Source of the DNA: Anaeramoeba flamelloides
Taxonomy: Eukaryota > Metamonada > Anaeramoebidae
Direction of reading: 5' to 3'
NCBI GenBank assembly: GCA_027625915.1
Contig: JANTQA010000051.1
Location: forward strand, 3,472,501-3,536,500
Length of the DNA: 64,000 nucleotides
Shown in pieces: positions 45,193 to 58,974 of the stretch. Under the pieces are notes generated by a model. That model made no database searches, was not told the origin of the DNA, and saw only the letters and a list, made by a program, of their open reading frames with translations. How positions within the stretch are numbered: position 1 is the first letter of the stretch; each line of letters begins with the position of its first letter. A program made the translations under genes and the position numbers.

Positions 45193-48100
45193 ATAATTTA
45201 AAATATATTTTTTATTAAGAATTCTACTTTATGAAAAAAATTATAATTTATCTTAAAATCAGCAAAAAACACTTTTAATTTAAATAGGGATTACATACCT
45301 TATATAATTTGCCATCAATTGATGATCAAAATCATACACTTGATAGAATCTAAAAAAGAAAAAAAATTATTAATTTTTTTTTTTTTTTTAATTTTTGGGA
45401 ATTATATGAAATTAAATAAAAAAATATTAAAAATTGATATTTAATTCTTTTATTCTATTTTAACGATTGGAAATCAGACTTATTGTTAAATCTTCTTCTG
45501 TAAATTATTTTTAAAAGTACTTGTTTTCATAAATAATTATAATCGTTTTTTTAATAATTGAATACTAAATTTGAATAAAAAAAAAAAGTACAAAATTAAT
45601 AAATTTTGATAATGTGATCCTTAGTTAAAATTCTGTAATTTATTGGGTAATAATATTTATAAGAGCTTTTTGATAGTTAGTTGAACACTTGTGCATGCAA
45701 ACAATTTATTAAAACCATAATTTAATTGGAGTCGAATCTATAATGATTCCAAAAATTTAAATTAAAAAAACATTCTTCGAAAATATCAAAAAGTGTGACT
45801 AAAGAATTTTAATTAAAAATAAATATCTTTTCAAAATAATACTTCTTTATCAAAAATTAAAAAGTGTGTTAATTGTGAAGGGAATTGAATTGTTGATAAA
45901 ATATGGAAAGTTAAATTATTATACAAATAAACTAATATGAGTGAATATTATTATAAAGTGAGTTTTTTTTTAGAATGGAAAAGAGTAATGGTGCTCATTA
46001 TTAAGAAAAAGTGTTTGAAACTTCATTTAATAACACTTATACCCAAAATTTTATTAAACTTTATCTCTTATTAACTAGTTATAACATTACTAATTATTTA
46101 AAGAGTGTTAAACTTCATTCATAACTATCTTTACCTATTTTTTTTTTTTTTTGTACCTTTCTACCACAAAATAACCAAAATATTTTATTTAAAATTAAAT
46201 TCTTTCTCAGTTAAAGTGGCATAGTTATATTGGATAATAGAACATATCCCATCTGAGTTTAATACAATATTCTTCTCAAAATAAGTTTTCAATTTTTAAA
46301 TCTGATCATTTTTTCAAAATTAATCAATGAGTTTTTTACTTTTTTTTTTTTTATTATTTTCACATTTTTTTTTATTTGCTTTTGTTTTTCTTTTTTTTTT
46401 ATTTTTTAAAAAAAGTAAATTTGAAAAAAAAAAAAAATTTACAAACTCCAAATTAACATTAAGAAAATTGATTCTTTATAATTTCTTTTGAATGAAGATA
46501 CTAATTATTAATTGATATTATTGTCAAAATTTTTTAATTTTTGAAAGATATTGAGAAATTTTGCACTGAACATTGCAATGAAAGAGTCCCAAAATTTTTT
46601 CAACATTTTATTTTTTGAGAAATTTATAGTTTTTTCTGGAATTTATTTTATGATTCTAGACTCTGAAAGGAATTTTATTATTTCTACTATTTCGAAATAA
46701 TTGTGTATTGGTATTCTTAGAAATAAAGTGAATTTTTCTTTTTTTCTGGGAAAATTTTCTCTGAAATGAAGTTTAATTTATTCATTTCATAAGGTATGAT
46801 AAAACCACATAAAAAATTGTTTTATGTATATTAATTATCATTTAATAGAAATATATTTTTTTGATCAGAAATATATATATATATATAAATTAAATTTGAA
46901 AGAACACTAATATTTTTTTCCATTAATAAATTATAAGTTTTTTTAACAGATATTTTTTTAAATTTGAATTATTTAGTCAATAATTCTGGTCAGATTAATA
47001 TTTGATTTTTTTTTTAATTTTTAAATATTTTTTGATTTTTTTATCTTTTTGAAATGTAGCGATAAAATAAAGAATATTATTCGAATCAGAGAACAAATAT
47101 CAAATTTTGTTTTCAAATATCTGAATTAATTTAAATATACAATTCAATTTAGATATAGATTTTTTTTCTAATTTAAATAATATAAAATTCAAAATAATAA
47201 AAATTATTTTTTTCTTAGTTAAAGGATCAAAGTACCTTATATTTATAACATTTTAAAGCATATGGTTATTTTTAGTTAAATAAATATAAATTTTATTTTC
47301 AATCACAGCACAATTTAATTATCTAAACTTCTATCACTACTCTAATTCAGACAATAATATATAATTATAACTGAATATCTTTTTTTCAATTCAAAATTCC
47401 TATAATTTTTTGATTGTTATTTCATTCAACAGATCCGCCTTAAAAAGTAAAAAAAAAGAAATAATGATCAGAAAAATTTTCAGTACGTGGATAGTTTCAT
47501 TTTGGTTATGAAAATGATAAATTTATTTTTTATATATATTTTAATTATTTTTCTTCTCTTTTTTTATTTGATGATTTTTCTTTAATTACTCCTTTCTATA
47601 AATAAATAAATAAATGATCAGAAAAATCAAATATGTTTTCTTTGCATTTTATATTTTGATATATATATATATAAATAAATGGAAATTAAGTACAAATTTC
47701 CCCGATTTATTATTCAAATCCAGATTCAAAACAGATTTTCGATTAATTTAGAATCTTTTACTTTATCTAAAAATCAAAAATTCATCTTAAGGCACTAGTA
47801 AACCAAAAAAAATCTTCAAGTCGATTTAATAGCAAATTATAAAAAAATTTAATGTATCTTGAAAAGAAAAAATGAAGTTCAGACCTGATTACTACAAAAT
47901 CAAAACTTACTTTTAATGCTATTTTCAGGAATGAGTGATGTTTTTGAAAAGTTTGATCCATTTTTCTCATTTCTTGGGGTAGTCCAAAATCCAACATATT
48001 TCTGAATTATTTAAAAAAAATATTTTCTTTGATAGAATAAAGAAATCTTATTGTCTATGTAAAGAAAATTTACCAAAAATACACTTTAAAAATGAAACCA

Positions 48101-49250
48101 CTAACTTCTGAATTAACTCTCAGAAAAAATTATATACTTAATTTTCAAAAAAATTACAATAATTATTTTAAACTTGAAAAAAAAATAATATTTTGATACA
48201 AAGAACCTTTCAAATCAATTTTTCCTTTTAGATTGAATAAAAATATCTGAGAAAAAAAACCAAAAAATCAATATAAAAATTCTCCCTGAAATACTTTTTA
48301 AAAACATAGAAAAATTCAATTTTTAATCAAGAAATAATTTTTAATCTGATTATTTATAATTAATAACTTATTTTTAATTCATTCTGTGAATTATTAAAAA
48401 CCCAAAGATTAAATGTATCAAATAGAATTTATTTATATTTCTCAATTTTTTAAAGATTTTAAAATAAATAAAACTAATTCAAATTAATAAAAAATAATAA
48501 AAATAATAATAGATATTATCAAATATCCTGGTTTTAATACCAAAAATTCCTTCTTTATACTCATGAGTATTTGAAAAACAATATTACCTAATCTTATAAA
48601 TTTTAAGAAATGTAAGAAATATTTTTGAATAAAATAAATGATCTATTTTTTTTCAGATCTTCAAGGATTCAATATCTGATTTATTTTTATTGTATTTTTT
48701 AAAATAAGATTAAAGATCCATATTCTTATTAGTTCATATATACTTTCAGAGAATTACTAAAAGTGAGGTTTCTTTCAAATAAAGATTTTTTACAAATTTT
48801 TCTTTTTCTAATTTGGATCCAAAAACCCAACAAAAAAGGATCTGATTTTTTTGACTGAAATTTTAATTGAGGAAACATGAACTTTTTTTAATAATGATAA
48901 CTCATTTCTCTAAGGTTGAAAAATCAGTTTACATATCGGGGTTAATTGTATCTTTGTGTAAAATAATTCCTCTATTACCTTTGGGAAAAAAAATAAATCC
49001 TATGAACAATTACCTAAAAAACCTTAATTCTGATAAGTTGAAATACTACATTAATTTTAAATGTAGATCTGTAGTTTTTAGAAAGGAAAATAATGAGTCC
49101 AAAAGAAAAAATGAGAAACAAAACTTCAATTAATTATTACAAGTAATTTTAGGAAAGGATTAACAAACTCTTGAAAATTTAAATTGTATCTGACAAAAAA
49201 TATTTTTTATTTTTTGTTTTTTTTCTTTTTTGGATTGCTTTGAATCAAAA
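45193..49250. other. 4-kb gene-free interval
   Basis: This contains a family-2 repeat (about 46195-46800), TA-rich microsatellites (46867-46886, 47657-47673) and chance open frames. A minus-strand ATG frame at 47913-47997 (MLDFGLPQEMRKMDQTFQKH) is followed by GTAAGT and looks like a first exon, but I find no partner exon. Confidence 0.45.
46195..46800 (+). repeat. CAGTCAAAGGG-family (family 2) dispersed repeat
   Basis: It starts with a diverged TTCTTTCTCAGTTAAAGTGG and shares AATAGAACATAT, AATACAATATTCTTCTCAAA, AAATTAACATTAAGAAAATT and TTTATTATTTCTACTATTTC with the copies at 12805 and 53560. It is non-coding. Confidence 0.6.
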
Positions 49251-52200
49251 ATGAGTACTACTTATTACCCAACAAGCATATCTCAAAATAACAAACCTTT
49301 AGAAACTGAAAATACAGAAGCACCACCGTGTATAGTTTGTGAGGGAAAAAGAAAAGTTGTTTACGTTTGTGAATTATGTAAGCTCAGTGTCTGCGAAGTA
49401 TGCAATCATCAACTGCATCCTACAGAATTTGTAATGAACTTTCACAAAGTTAAACCTTGGATCCCCAAAACCGAAACCAAAGGTAAGTATCTTACCAATT
49501 GTTTTTCTTTTTGTTTTTGTTTTTCTTGTTTACAAGGTAAAAAAAAGTAAAAAAACGAAAAAAACAAAATTATTTGTTTCTGAACAACAAAAACCACAAA
49601 AATCCTAGATCAAAATTTTTTCAAGAGATTGTAATTCTTTCTTTTTTTCTTTGAGCAACAAGATTCTCTTTATAAGAAGAATTTTGAAAATTTTTCCGAC
49701 ATATTTTTTTCAACCACAAATAATAAATGCTACAAAAGCTGGAAACTATAGAACTCAACAAAATACTCAATTCTGAATAATTTTTGAAGAAAGCTTAAAA
49801 AAAAGATAATTTTCAATGTTTTTCTTGTTGTAGTAATACTCAGACCTAAAAGAGTGATTAAGGAAACTTGGAAAATTTCAAATTTAATCTGGCTTTTTAA
49901 TTTTGGATATTTTTTTTAAAAAATGTTTTCACCTTATATCTTTACATTGGCAAGAGAATATAACAACGATGAAGAAATAAGATATACTTTCATTCTAAAT
50001 TGATGTTGACAACTTTTTATGATCTTTTTTTATTCTACTTCTTTTCTTCAAACCAATTGAACTGTTATCAAAGTGGTTGTTTAGAAAACCCAATTGATTT
50101 CAAGAAAAAGAATTTTAATCAGGGAATTTGAAAAAAAATTTTCTAGATGCAAGTTTAAATCTCAGAAATCGCTATTTCGAGTAAATTCATTTTATAAAGT
50201 ACGAATAAAAGTTTTGAAAGTGAAACTTTAAACTGTTTAGTTCATCCATTTTAGTTCCTTTGGGTAACACTTTATAAAACTTTGAATCAGAACTTTTCTA
50301 AAACAGCTGTACAAGATCATTGGTAAAACAGATGTACAACTAAATTCATTTTCAAAAAGAGTGACAAAAAAGTTTTCAAAAAGTACTTTAAAAACACTTT
50401 ACCTCCTCCAATAAATTCTTGGTCAGTAGAACTAAATTTCAATTAAAACTTTTTAACTCACCAAAATTCAATTTATTAAAAAAAAAATCTTTTTAAATAA
50501 ATAAAAAAAAAACTGAAAAAAAAGTAAATGGAAAAATAATAAAAAGTGAATTTTTAATAATGAGTTGTTGTTGAACACTAAAAGAATAATTTTTTTTTTT
50601 TTTTTTTCCAATTTATTATTTCATGCGAGATACGATTTTTGAAATAGAGTTTAGTTTTTATGATTAATTATCCTTTTAATTCAATTTTCAGATTTTATTG
50701 TTTTTAAGTGGGATAACTTTTAAAGTCATGAATGATTTTAATTTTTGATGTTTTTGGATAAATTAAAAAATTTAAATTCTCGGAACAACATAATGAGTTT
50801 TTATTAATTATATAACACTAATTAACATATCTTGGAAGTGATGTAGTAAAATTCAAACTAACAAACTCATCCCTAGAAAATTTTTTATATTCTTATTAAG
50901 TTTTGATTTTTTTTTTTCATCTTAATATTTAATTGTATTACCATATGAAACAATTTTTAATCTAATTTTCCAAAAAATTGAGAATCAGTGATCATATAAA
51001 TAACATTTTCTTTACAAAGTGATCAATTAAATTGATTTAAATATTTAACTTCTCTTTTTATCGTAATGACGATTTTACCCTAGATCTAATTTGACAAAAA
51101 AAAACAAATCAAATAATTTTTTTCCATTTCAATGATAAAATCACGAATAAAAAAAAAGGAAACCCCATTTGGAAAAAATTCAAAATATCATGAAATATCT
51201 AATATGAAAATCATTCGAGTGGCATAATCAGCAATTTAAAATAATAGAATGAAATCAACATCGTTTTATCACCTTTAATTGAAATACTAATCGAGATAAC
51301 AAAATAGAAACATTCCTAATTTCCTTTATTTCATTTCTTGAACTTTTTTTTAATTGTCTTCCATTATTTCTCAATTCTGATTAACATCATCTTTTTCTAT
51401 ATGTACATTAACAAAAAATATCATTTTTAAAAATTTAAATAATTAATTAATAGAAGAAGATGGAAAAAGCAAAAAAAAAAAAAAAAAATCAAAATTCCAA
51501 TGCCCAAGACATAAAAATAACCTAACATTATTCTGTTCAAATCATTTAGAAATGATCTGTTCTGAATGCCTTGATGATTATTGTTCAAAGCACAATCCGG
51601 AAACAATAGGATTAAAAAAAGCTGTTAAACAATTATTACAAAAGGTCGCACTAATTAATGAGAAAATTGAATCTCTTCAAACCCTTAATCTTAAGGAAAT
51701 TGATTCAAAGAAAAAAAAGCAAGACAACCTCAGGGTACATTTTGAAAAAACTCAAAAATTAATCATCAAACAAACAGAATTGATGCAGAAAAAAATTCAA
51801 CAAATAAGGACATCTCATCTCGAAAAAATTCAACAAATGCAAAATTTGTGTAATCAAAATTTCCAAAAAAATTCTGAGAGACTGGAACAAGAAAAAAAAC
51901 AAATTGATAAAGAAAAAAAATTAATAGAACAAATATATGAATCAAAAGACAAGGACAAACCACAATTTATCATCAAAGATTCTTTATTATTATGCGAAGA
52001 ATTTTCAAATCTTGAAAAAAGTATGAAAAAGAAAAAGAAAATGGAGAAAAAAGTCAAAAAGAATAAAGTAAAGTCAATCTTTTCCTCGTAAATATAAACA
52101 AAAAATAACAACAACAATTAATAAATAATACTCTAATAATATTCATAATTCATATCTACCTACCTATCATTTATTTATGGATTTGTATTTGTATTTGGAT

Positions 52201-54959
52201 ATGTATACGTAAATTATAATTCAATATTTTTGAACTCTCAAAATTCAATTTTTGAAAAAAAAATCTTATTTAATCAATTCTTGAAGATTTACTAAATTAG
52301 AACCACTGACTAATTAAAATGTTAATAATTATTTATAATTTACAACACCCAAAACAAAACAAATAATAAATAAATATCAATACTAATAAATCAAATAGTG
52401 TGTTAAAAATTTTGGAGAGAATAACAAAAAAATTGTATTGATAAATTTGTTTAAATTCTATTAGGAATTTTTGATCGATCATATGGTTAGATATCATCAA
52501 CTAATTATATTTGAGTTCTTCTATTTTTAAAAAAGACCTCAACTTTAACCTAATATCAATCATTCCAAAACAATTTTTTGTTGGAACTATGAAAATTATT
52601 TAAGTAATTCAAAAAATAAAATGAAAATAAAAAACTAAAAGATGAAAAAATGATTTTCATAATTTTTGAAAATCAAAATTCTTTCCGAGTCGAAGGAAAG
52701 AGTGATCTTGTTATTCTTTTAACTGTTTTAACTGGGTCTAAAATTTTTATTGGATTTATTATTAAAAGTTATAGTGTTGAAAAAAAAACACTTTATCCGT
52801 TAAATAGAGAATTTTGATGCTACTAAATCCAAAACTTCTAAATCGGAGAGAGTCTAATAAACATTAGTAGCATTTTTAGACTTGATTTAGTTTACTAAAG
52901 TTGAAATAAAGTCTTGAAGAAAAACAAAAAATAATCACCAAATAACCAATATAAATATGCCTAGAAAAAAGGTTTTTTTTACGTTATTTTTTTGAACTCA
53001 AAGTCTCAAAAAAATGAAGAATAAATAAAAAAAAATAAACAAGTTTAAAAATAGATAAGAAAAATATTTTGAGTGATTGGAATTTAGATGAATTTATGTG
53101 ACCTTATGATCCAAAATCATTTGAAATTGATATATTTTTTCTTTATAATGTGTTGGGTCATATTATTCAAGAAATATTTTATAGTATTGTCATGAATTTT
53201 TTTTTGGTTCAGTTTTCTCAAAAGTTCATCTATATCTTCATTATTTAAATTTTAGTTTATACCACTGTTTTAGACTTGTGTAACACCTTTAAAATTCATA
53301 TTTTTTTTGTGATAAAAATGTTTTAAAGGTAATGGAATTCTAATTATTTAATCTTATATAATATGTTTTGAATATTAAAACATAATTACGGTTAAAAAAA
53401 AATAAAGTACAATACTTTTAGAAAATTGGTTAAAACAGAAATAAAAATATTTATTTTACGATTATTTTGGTAAATTTCAAAAAAATAGCCCATCAAATCC
53501 TATTTTGATTTTTTTATTTTATTACCCCCACTTTAATCAAATTCTATCATATTTTTTTATTCTAAACTCTTTTTCAGTCAAAGGGGGGCCATTTTTATTC
53601 AACAAATAGAACATATTCTCTGAGTTTAATCCAGTATTCTTCTCAAAATAAATTTTCAATTTTTAGATCTGATCATTTCCTTTAATTTCGGTTCAATTTT
53701 TAAATCTGAACATTTTTTCTCATTTTGGTTATTTTTTTTTTTTCTTTCCATTTTCTTTTTTTTTTTCTTTTTTTCTTTATCTTTTTTCTTTAAAAAAGTA
53801 AATTTGAAAAAAGAAAAATGCTTGAATTCCAAATTAATTTTAAGAAAAGTGAGACTTTGTAATTTCTTTTAAAATCAATACACTTACTATTAAAAAATCT
53901 TATTGTCAACAATTTTAATTTTACAAAAAGAAATTACGAAATTTTGCATCAACATTTCAAAATAAGTCCCAAAATTTTCTTACCATTTTATTTTTTTTCG
54001 AAAATTTAAGGTTTGTTCAGATATTTCTTTTTGGAATATCAACTTTCATCTGAAGTTTATAATTTCTCTTATTTCTTAACAATCTTATGTTGGTTGATTC
54101 TGAAAAAAAAAATGATTTTTTCATTTTTGGCTGGGCAACTTTGAGTAAAATGTAGTTTATTATTAGGGGGATACTTTCGTCATTTATGATTAATTTTAAA
54201 TTTTTTTTATCTTAAAATTATCTCTAATTGTTTTTTTATTATAATTAACTGTTAATTTTTTAAAAAATTTCTCTTTTTGTGATTCATCTAAACATTTTGT
54301 TATTTATTTATTTTATTTATTTAATATTATTGATAATAATTCAACAGAAAGCTAAAACCCATGATGTGAAAAACCCTAACACAAATACTGGACAAAAGAA
54401 AATTGATGTTTTTGATCCAAAATATAAAAATGAATTTATAAAATTGGTAAAGAAAAATAATGTGGCTATTAGTACAGGAAAGAGCTGGAAAGATTCTGGG
54501 AAAATTTGTGGCAAATATTTATATGAAAAACGGAAATTTGATATTCATTTTGAAATAGAAAATTACCCAACAGCAAAACAGGAACAAAACCGCATTTGGA
54601 TTGGTGTTGTTGATTATCGGAATCGAAATTTGTTCTTATCCTCAGAGCGGGGTAGAATGGCTGGAACTTATTATTATCAATGCATATGGAACAATTTTAA
54701 AATGGATAACAACAAATTATCTTCCTTAAAATATGGCCAAATCAATGACGAAAGGGTACAAGAGGATTATGGTAAGCCATTAAAAACTGGGGACCGTTTT
54801 ACAATCCATCTTGATATGATTGCAAAAACAATTGCATTCTCCGTTAATGATCAAAATTTTGGAATTGCTTTTAAAAATTTGCCAGAAAAAGTTTATGTAT
54901 TTGCTGAATTACGCTCTCAAAAACAAAAACATGATAAAAATATAATAAAATTTATTTAA
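49251..54959 (+). CDS. B-box/B-box/coiled-coil/SPRY protein (TRIM-like, no RING)
   Basis: Exon 1 (49251-49482) carries a B-box-like zinc site (CIVC...CELC...CEVC...H...H, residues 27-65). It splices AAAG|GTAAGT to ATAG|AAGAAG with matching phase to exon 2 (51454). Exon 2 has a second B-box (CPRHKNNLTLFCSNHLEMIC then SECLDDYCSKH) and a long coiled coil rich in Gln/Lys/Glu. The exon-2 frame ends in TAA at 52091, but a phase-0 donor AATAAA|GTAAAG at 52068 can join the SPRY exon (54348-54959). That exon has no ATG of its own and begins after TTCAACAG, also phase 0. The SPRY domain shows GKYLYEKRKFDIHFEIENYP, RIWIGVVDY, AGTYYYQCIWNN, YGKPLKTGDRFTIHLD and FSVNDQNFGIAF. The joined protein is about 485 aa. 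Without the second intron it would be a B-box protein plus an orphan SPRY exon. No RING is visible, so ligase activity should not be assumed. Both introns (2.0 and 2.3 kb) are long, and the second contains repeats. Confidence 0.75.
50560..50705 (+). repeat. Short dispersed repeat in B-box gene intron 1
   Basis: The T-tract, CAATTTATTATTT and the TTTGAAATAG(A/T)GT segments occur in the same order at about 800-890. The match is short and degenerate. Confidence 0.35.
52245..52745 (+). repeat. Family-1 repeat in B-box/SPRY intron 2
   Basis: It starts CTCAAAATTCAATTTTTGAA and carries AATACTAATAAATCAAAT, TTTTTGATCGATCATATGGT and TATTTGAGTTCTTCTATTTT in order. It is the closest relative of the copy in G-alpha intron 1. 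Confidence 0.65.
53560..54175 (+). mobile_element. Family-2 element with imperfect terminal inverted repeats
   Basis: The left end AAACTCTTTTTCAGTCAAAG followed by GGGGGCC is mirrored at the right end by GGCTGGGCAACTTTGAGTAA followed by AATGTAGTTT. The interior matches the copies at 12805 and 46195 and has no coding frame. It is inserted in the probable intron just upstream of the SPRY exon. Confidence 0.6.
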
Positions 54960-56887
54960 TTTTTAGTTTTTTTTTTTTTTACAATTTATTATTTCTTTTT
55001 TCTTTTGAATTATTTCTTTTTTCTTTCTTCATTTTTCATTTTAATATTTTTCATTTTGTTTTTTTTTCATTTTTTTCATTTTTCATTTTTCATTTTTCAT
55101 TTCTCTTTATCCTTTTTTTTTTTGTTTTATGAATTAAAAAAATTTCTTCTTTCTTCCTTTTAATTTTATAAAATGAATCAATTTATATTTTTTAACAATT
55201 CTTTTTCTTTTTTCCAAATATTATTTCTCAATTAAAACATAAAAAAAAATAATTCAAATTTATCATTAATAAATAATTTTATTTTATAAAATCATTTTTT
55301 TTAAAGATTTTGATCTTTTCTCAAGGCATTTCAGAAGTCACTATGTTTTGGAAAAAAACAAAAAAATGCTAATTTTATGTATTAAGCGAACTAGCCCCTG
55401 CATAGAATCTAATGATACTCCAATATCTTTTTATAATTTACAATGGTATACAATTCATTGAATTAAAACCTCCATAAAATGGGTACATAAACTAACCAAT
55501 TTTGTTAATCAAAATAAGGATCAAAAAAAAAAAAACAGAGTAATTAATGTTTTTTCTTAAATTATTTTATATATATCAAATAAAAAAGTTTTATTTTTAA
55601 TTGTTTAAAAGAATAAATTTTCAAAATTCCTTTGTTTAGAAATATTTCATTTCAGAGAAGCTAATTTGATTTTTTTTTTTTTTTTTATTGAAGTAATAAA
55701 GGTTTTTCCGTAACTGGTTGTTTTATTATTTGAAAAATGGTTTTTTTTTTTTCTTTATATTGAAAAACACAAATTTAAAAAAAAATGATAATTAAAATAA
55801 TTTATTCAAGCAGAGACATAAATCACAGAAACGGGAATTAGATATAAAAATTAATAAATAATAATAATAATAATAATAATTCAACAATTTCTACAATTTC
55901 AATATATATATATTTATTTATTTTTACATTTTTCTGTTATTATATTTTGAAAGGGGGAATTAATTTCCTCTCGTAGTAGTTATGTTTTACTTAATTTAAA
56001 GAAATAAATCGAATTTTTTTTGAGTTTTGATCTCTTTCTTAAAATCAATATAAGTACCGTCAAGTGTTAACTTTTCCATAATTTCAAAGTATGGAGTAAA
56101 ACCTTAATTTTTTTTTATTGCTATAATTAAAAAAAAAAAAAAAAAAAAAACTTGATCTTTACGGTTCTTGATGTAACAACTTGAATTTCGAAATTTTTAG
56201 ATATAAATTACAATAAAAAATAATAATTTTCTTTCTCATCAATCAAGAACAAGATAAATAATAGATCTTTATTTTGAATAATATCAAAAATATAAAATTT
56301 TAGTCGTTTATTAATATTGTTTCTTTGGGTTAATCCTTGATACAAATCTTGATAATATTTTTTATACAGTATTTTCAAGGTTACAATAAAATTTTAAATA
56401 AAACAAAATTGATTTTTCTATTTTTATCTTCCATTTTCAAAAAATTTGGAAATAAGAGTCTTTATTCCAAAAAAAATATAATAAATGAGATATTATTCAG
56501 ATTTTATGGTATCCCTGAAACGGCATTAGGATGGGGATTACCAAATATTTGATTCATATCTTGTATAATTACAAAATTATAATGAATTTTGCATAACTCA
56601 CAAAATTTTTATTTTAATTTATTTCTTATCATTAACATAAAAATATCTATATAAATATTTGTGAATTTTATTAATTTTAAAATGTTAATTAAGTTTACAT
56701 ATCAATAACATTTTTCGTTGTTGTTTTTTTATAGTTATTATTATTATAACTTGTAAATTTTAAATATGTTTGGACTTTACAAATTCAAGAAAATAAAATA
56801 GTTCTTGTTATTCCAGAATGTAAAAGTATAAGGGTAAAATAATCGATTTATCTAAACAAAAAAAAAGAATTAAAAAAAAACATTTAA

Positions 56888-56957
56888 CTTTTCCAGAAAC
56901 AAAAATACTTGAGGAAAATCATGATTTTACTCTTCTCATCTAAAATCTGGAAAAGCT
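56888..56957. repeat. Dispersed hairpin repeat
   Basis: The arms TTTCCAGAAACAAAAATACT and CTCATCTAAAATCTGGAAAA flank an AAAATCATGATTTTACTC centre. A half copy (TTCCAGAATGTAAAAGTATA) lies just upstream at 56811. Confidence 0.55.
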
Positions 56958-58079
56958 AAACACTTGACGGTACTTGAAGATATGATTTTTTACAGAAATT
57001 ATTTTAGATATTTTTGAAATATTTTTGGCCCTTCCACTGTGTGATATTTATTAACAAGTTTTGTCTAACATTATTTAGTTTTACATTTAATAATTTTGAG
57101 TTTTCTGTTACCTAATTACTTTTTCATTTTTTTTTTAAAAAAAAAAAAACTTAATTTTTTTGAAATGTTTTCAAAACTAAAGTATTTATAAATTTATTTT
57201 GAGTATATATCTCTTTATATAGATTAAGATTATGGTTTTAAAATCTGACTTAGTCTAGTTTTTATTTCAGCTTGATATATTATTCTTTAAGAATGTGTAT
57301 TAATTTTCTACATTCAAACACTTACATAAAATTAGTTGATTGGATCTCATCATTTAATAGGAAAATATTGATCAATTTTTATTTCAATAAATTTCACTTA
57401 TGTATTGTTTTTTGTTTTGCTATCATAAAAAAAATTCTTAAAATTATTTGTTATTATATTGATAAATTATATTGAATATATTGTGTGTAGTGTAAATGTT
57501 GAATAATTCTTTGTATTTCTTGAATTATCTAGTGGTTTTAATTGTCAAAGCTCAATTTCGCTCAGAGTGATACATCAAAAAAAAAAATGAATAATTAGAT
57601 TTTTTTTGAAAGAATCAAGGAACAGAAAAAAGTTTAAAAAAAAAGATAAATCCAAAACATCCTATTGGAGTTGATATTCATAAATAATAAAAATTTGTTT
57701 AAACTCGAAATTTTCAAATAAAAGTAAATATTAAAAAAAATTTTGTTTCCCTTTAATTAAAACATTTCAGAAAAAATTTCTCTATTTGTTAAGAAAATTA
57801 AAATTGTTTCCAAAATAATAGTATTTGTTGCAAAATAAATCAAATAAAATTTTCATTCAACTTTCCAAAAAAAGATTTGAATAAATAAGAGAAAATTTTC
57901 AAATTTTACAATTGTAAAAAGAAGATATAATCATTTATTTAATTTTTGTGAGGCACGTGATTATTTTATGGAAAGCTGAATGAAATTTTTGATCTTTAGA
58001 TTTTCAAATTAACAGTATTTTTAATATTAAATATTTTCCATTTTTAACGAAATTACAAAGCCTCAATTTTCTAAAAGTT

Positions 58080-58405
58080 AATTTTATGTTTTTAACATTT
58101 TTTTTTTTTTTTCAAATTTATTTTTTTATAAGAAAAAGAAAAAATAAATGTAAAAAAAGAAGCAAAAACGATTAAAAAAGAAAAGAAAAATTTTTCAAAA
58201 AAAAAAAAAAGAAAAAAAAAATCAAAAAAGGAAAAGAAAAATTAGAAAAAGTAAAAAAAATAAAAGATGAAATGAAAAAAAAACTAATTTTGAAAAAATG
58301 ATCTGATCTAACAAATGAAAATTTATCTTGAGAAGAATATTGGATGAAACATATAGAAATTGTTTCATTTCTTTAGTAAAACTGCCTTATTTGACTTCAA
58401 AGTGG
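58080..58405 (-). repeat. Family-2 repeat fragment, reversed
   Basis: On the minus strand it begins near AAGTCAAATAAGGCAG and carries the TATTCTTCTCAAGATAAATT and TGTTAGATCAGATCATTTTT blocks, followed by a T-rich tract, as in forward copies. Confidence 0.5.
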
Positions 58406-58974
58406 TTAATTTTTGATCAAATTAATTTGAACAGCTTTTTTTTTTTCAAAAAGTGAATTTTGCCGAATCAGAAATTTTAAATTGAAGTTTAGAAATATTG
58501 TCAAGTGAGAAATATCTTCCCTCTACCTGATGAACTTTTAAATGAATAAGAAAGAAAAATTGTTTATTCAAATATCAATCAAAATCTCATATGAGAATGA
58601 TCATTTGGATATTTTAATGATTTTGTAAATAAACAATTTATAAACAAACACAAATACAATTTGGAAGATCTTGGATAAATCCCAAAGAGTTTCCTAGGAG
58701 AAGGAATTGACATAAAATTAATAAAAAAACAAAAAGCCTTTTTTCAACAGAAAACAAAATCAGATCGAATATGAAATTATTTGTGAAGAAACGTTGAGAA
58801 TATCAAAATCCTTATACCGGAATCAGATTTGAAAAAATATTACTAAAAAAATATTCCTTCTTATTCAAATAAAATTCCACGGTAGCAGTCAAACAACTGT
58901 ATATTATTATTAATATTATTATTAAATTCATATATCCAAAAAAAAAAAAACTTAAAATTAGTTTTTTCTTGTTT

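Noticed and set aside
47782-47997. Minus-strand ATG frame followed by GTAAGT
   Set aside because: It looks like a first exon but no partner exon in a consistent frame could be found.
56337-56552. Frame ending FYGIPETALGWGLPNI
   Set aside because: The upstream part is low-complexity, there is no recognisable domain and no supporting exons.
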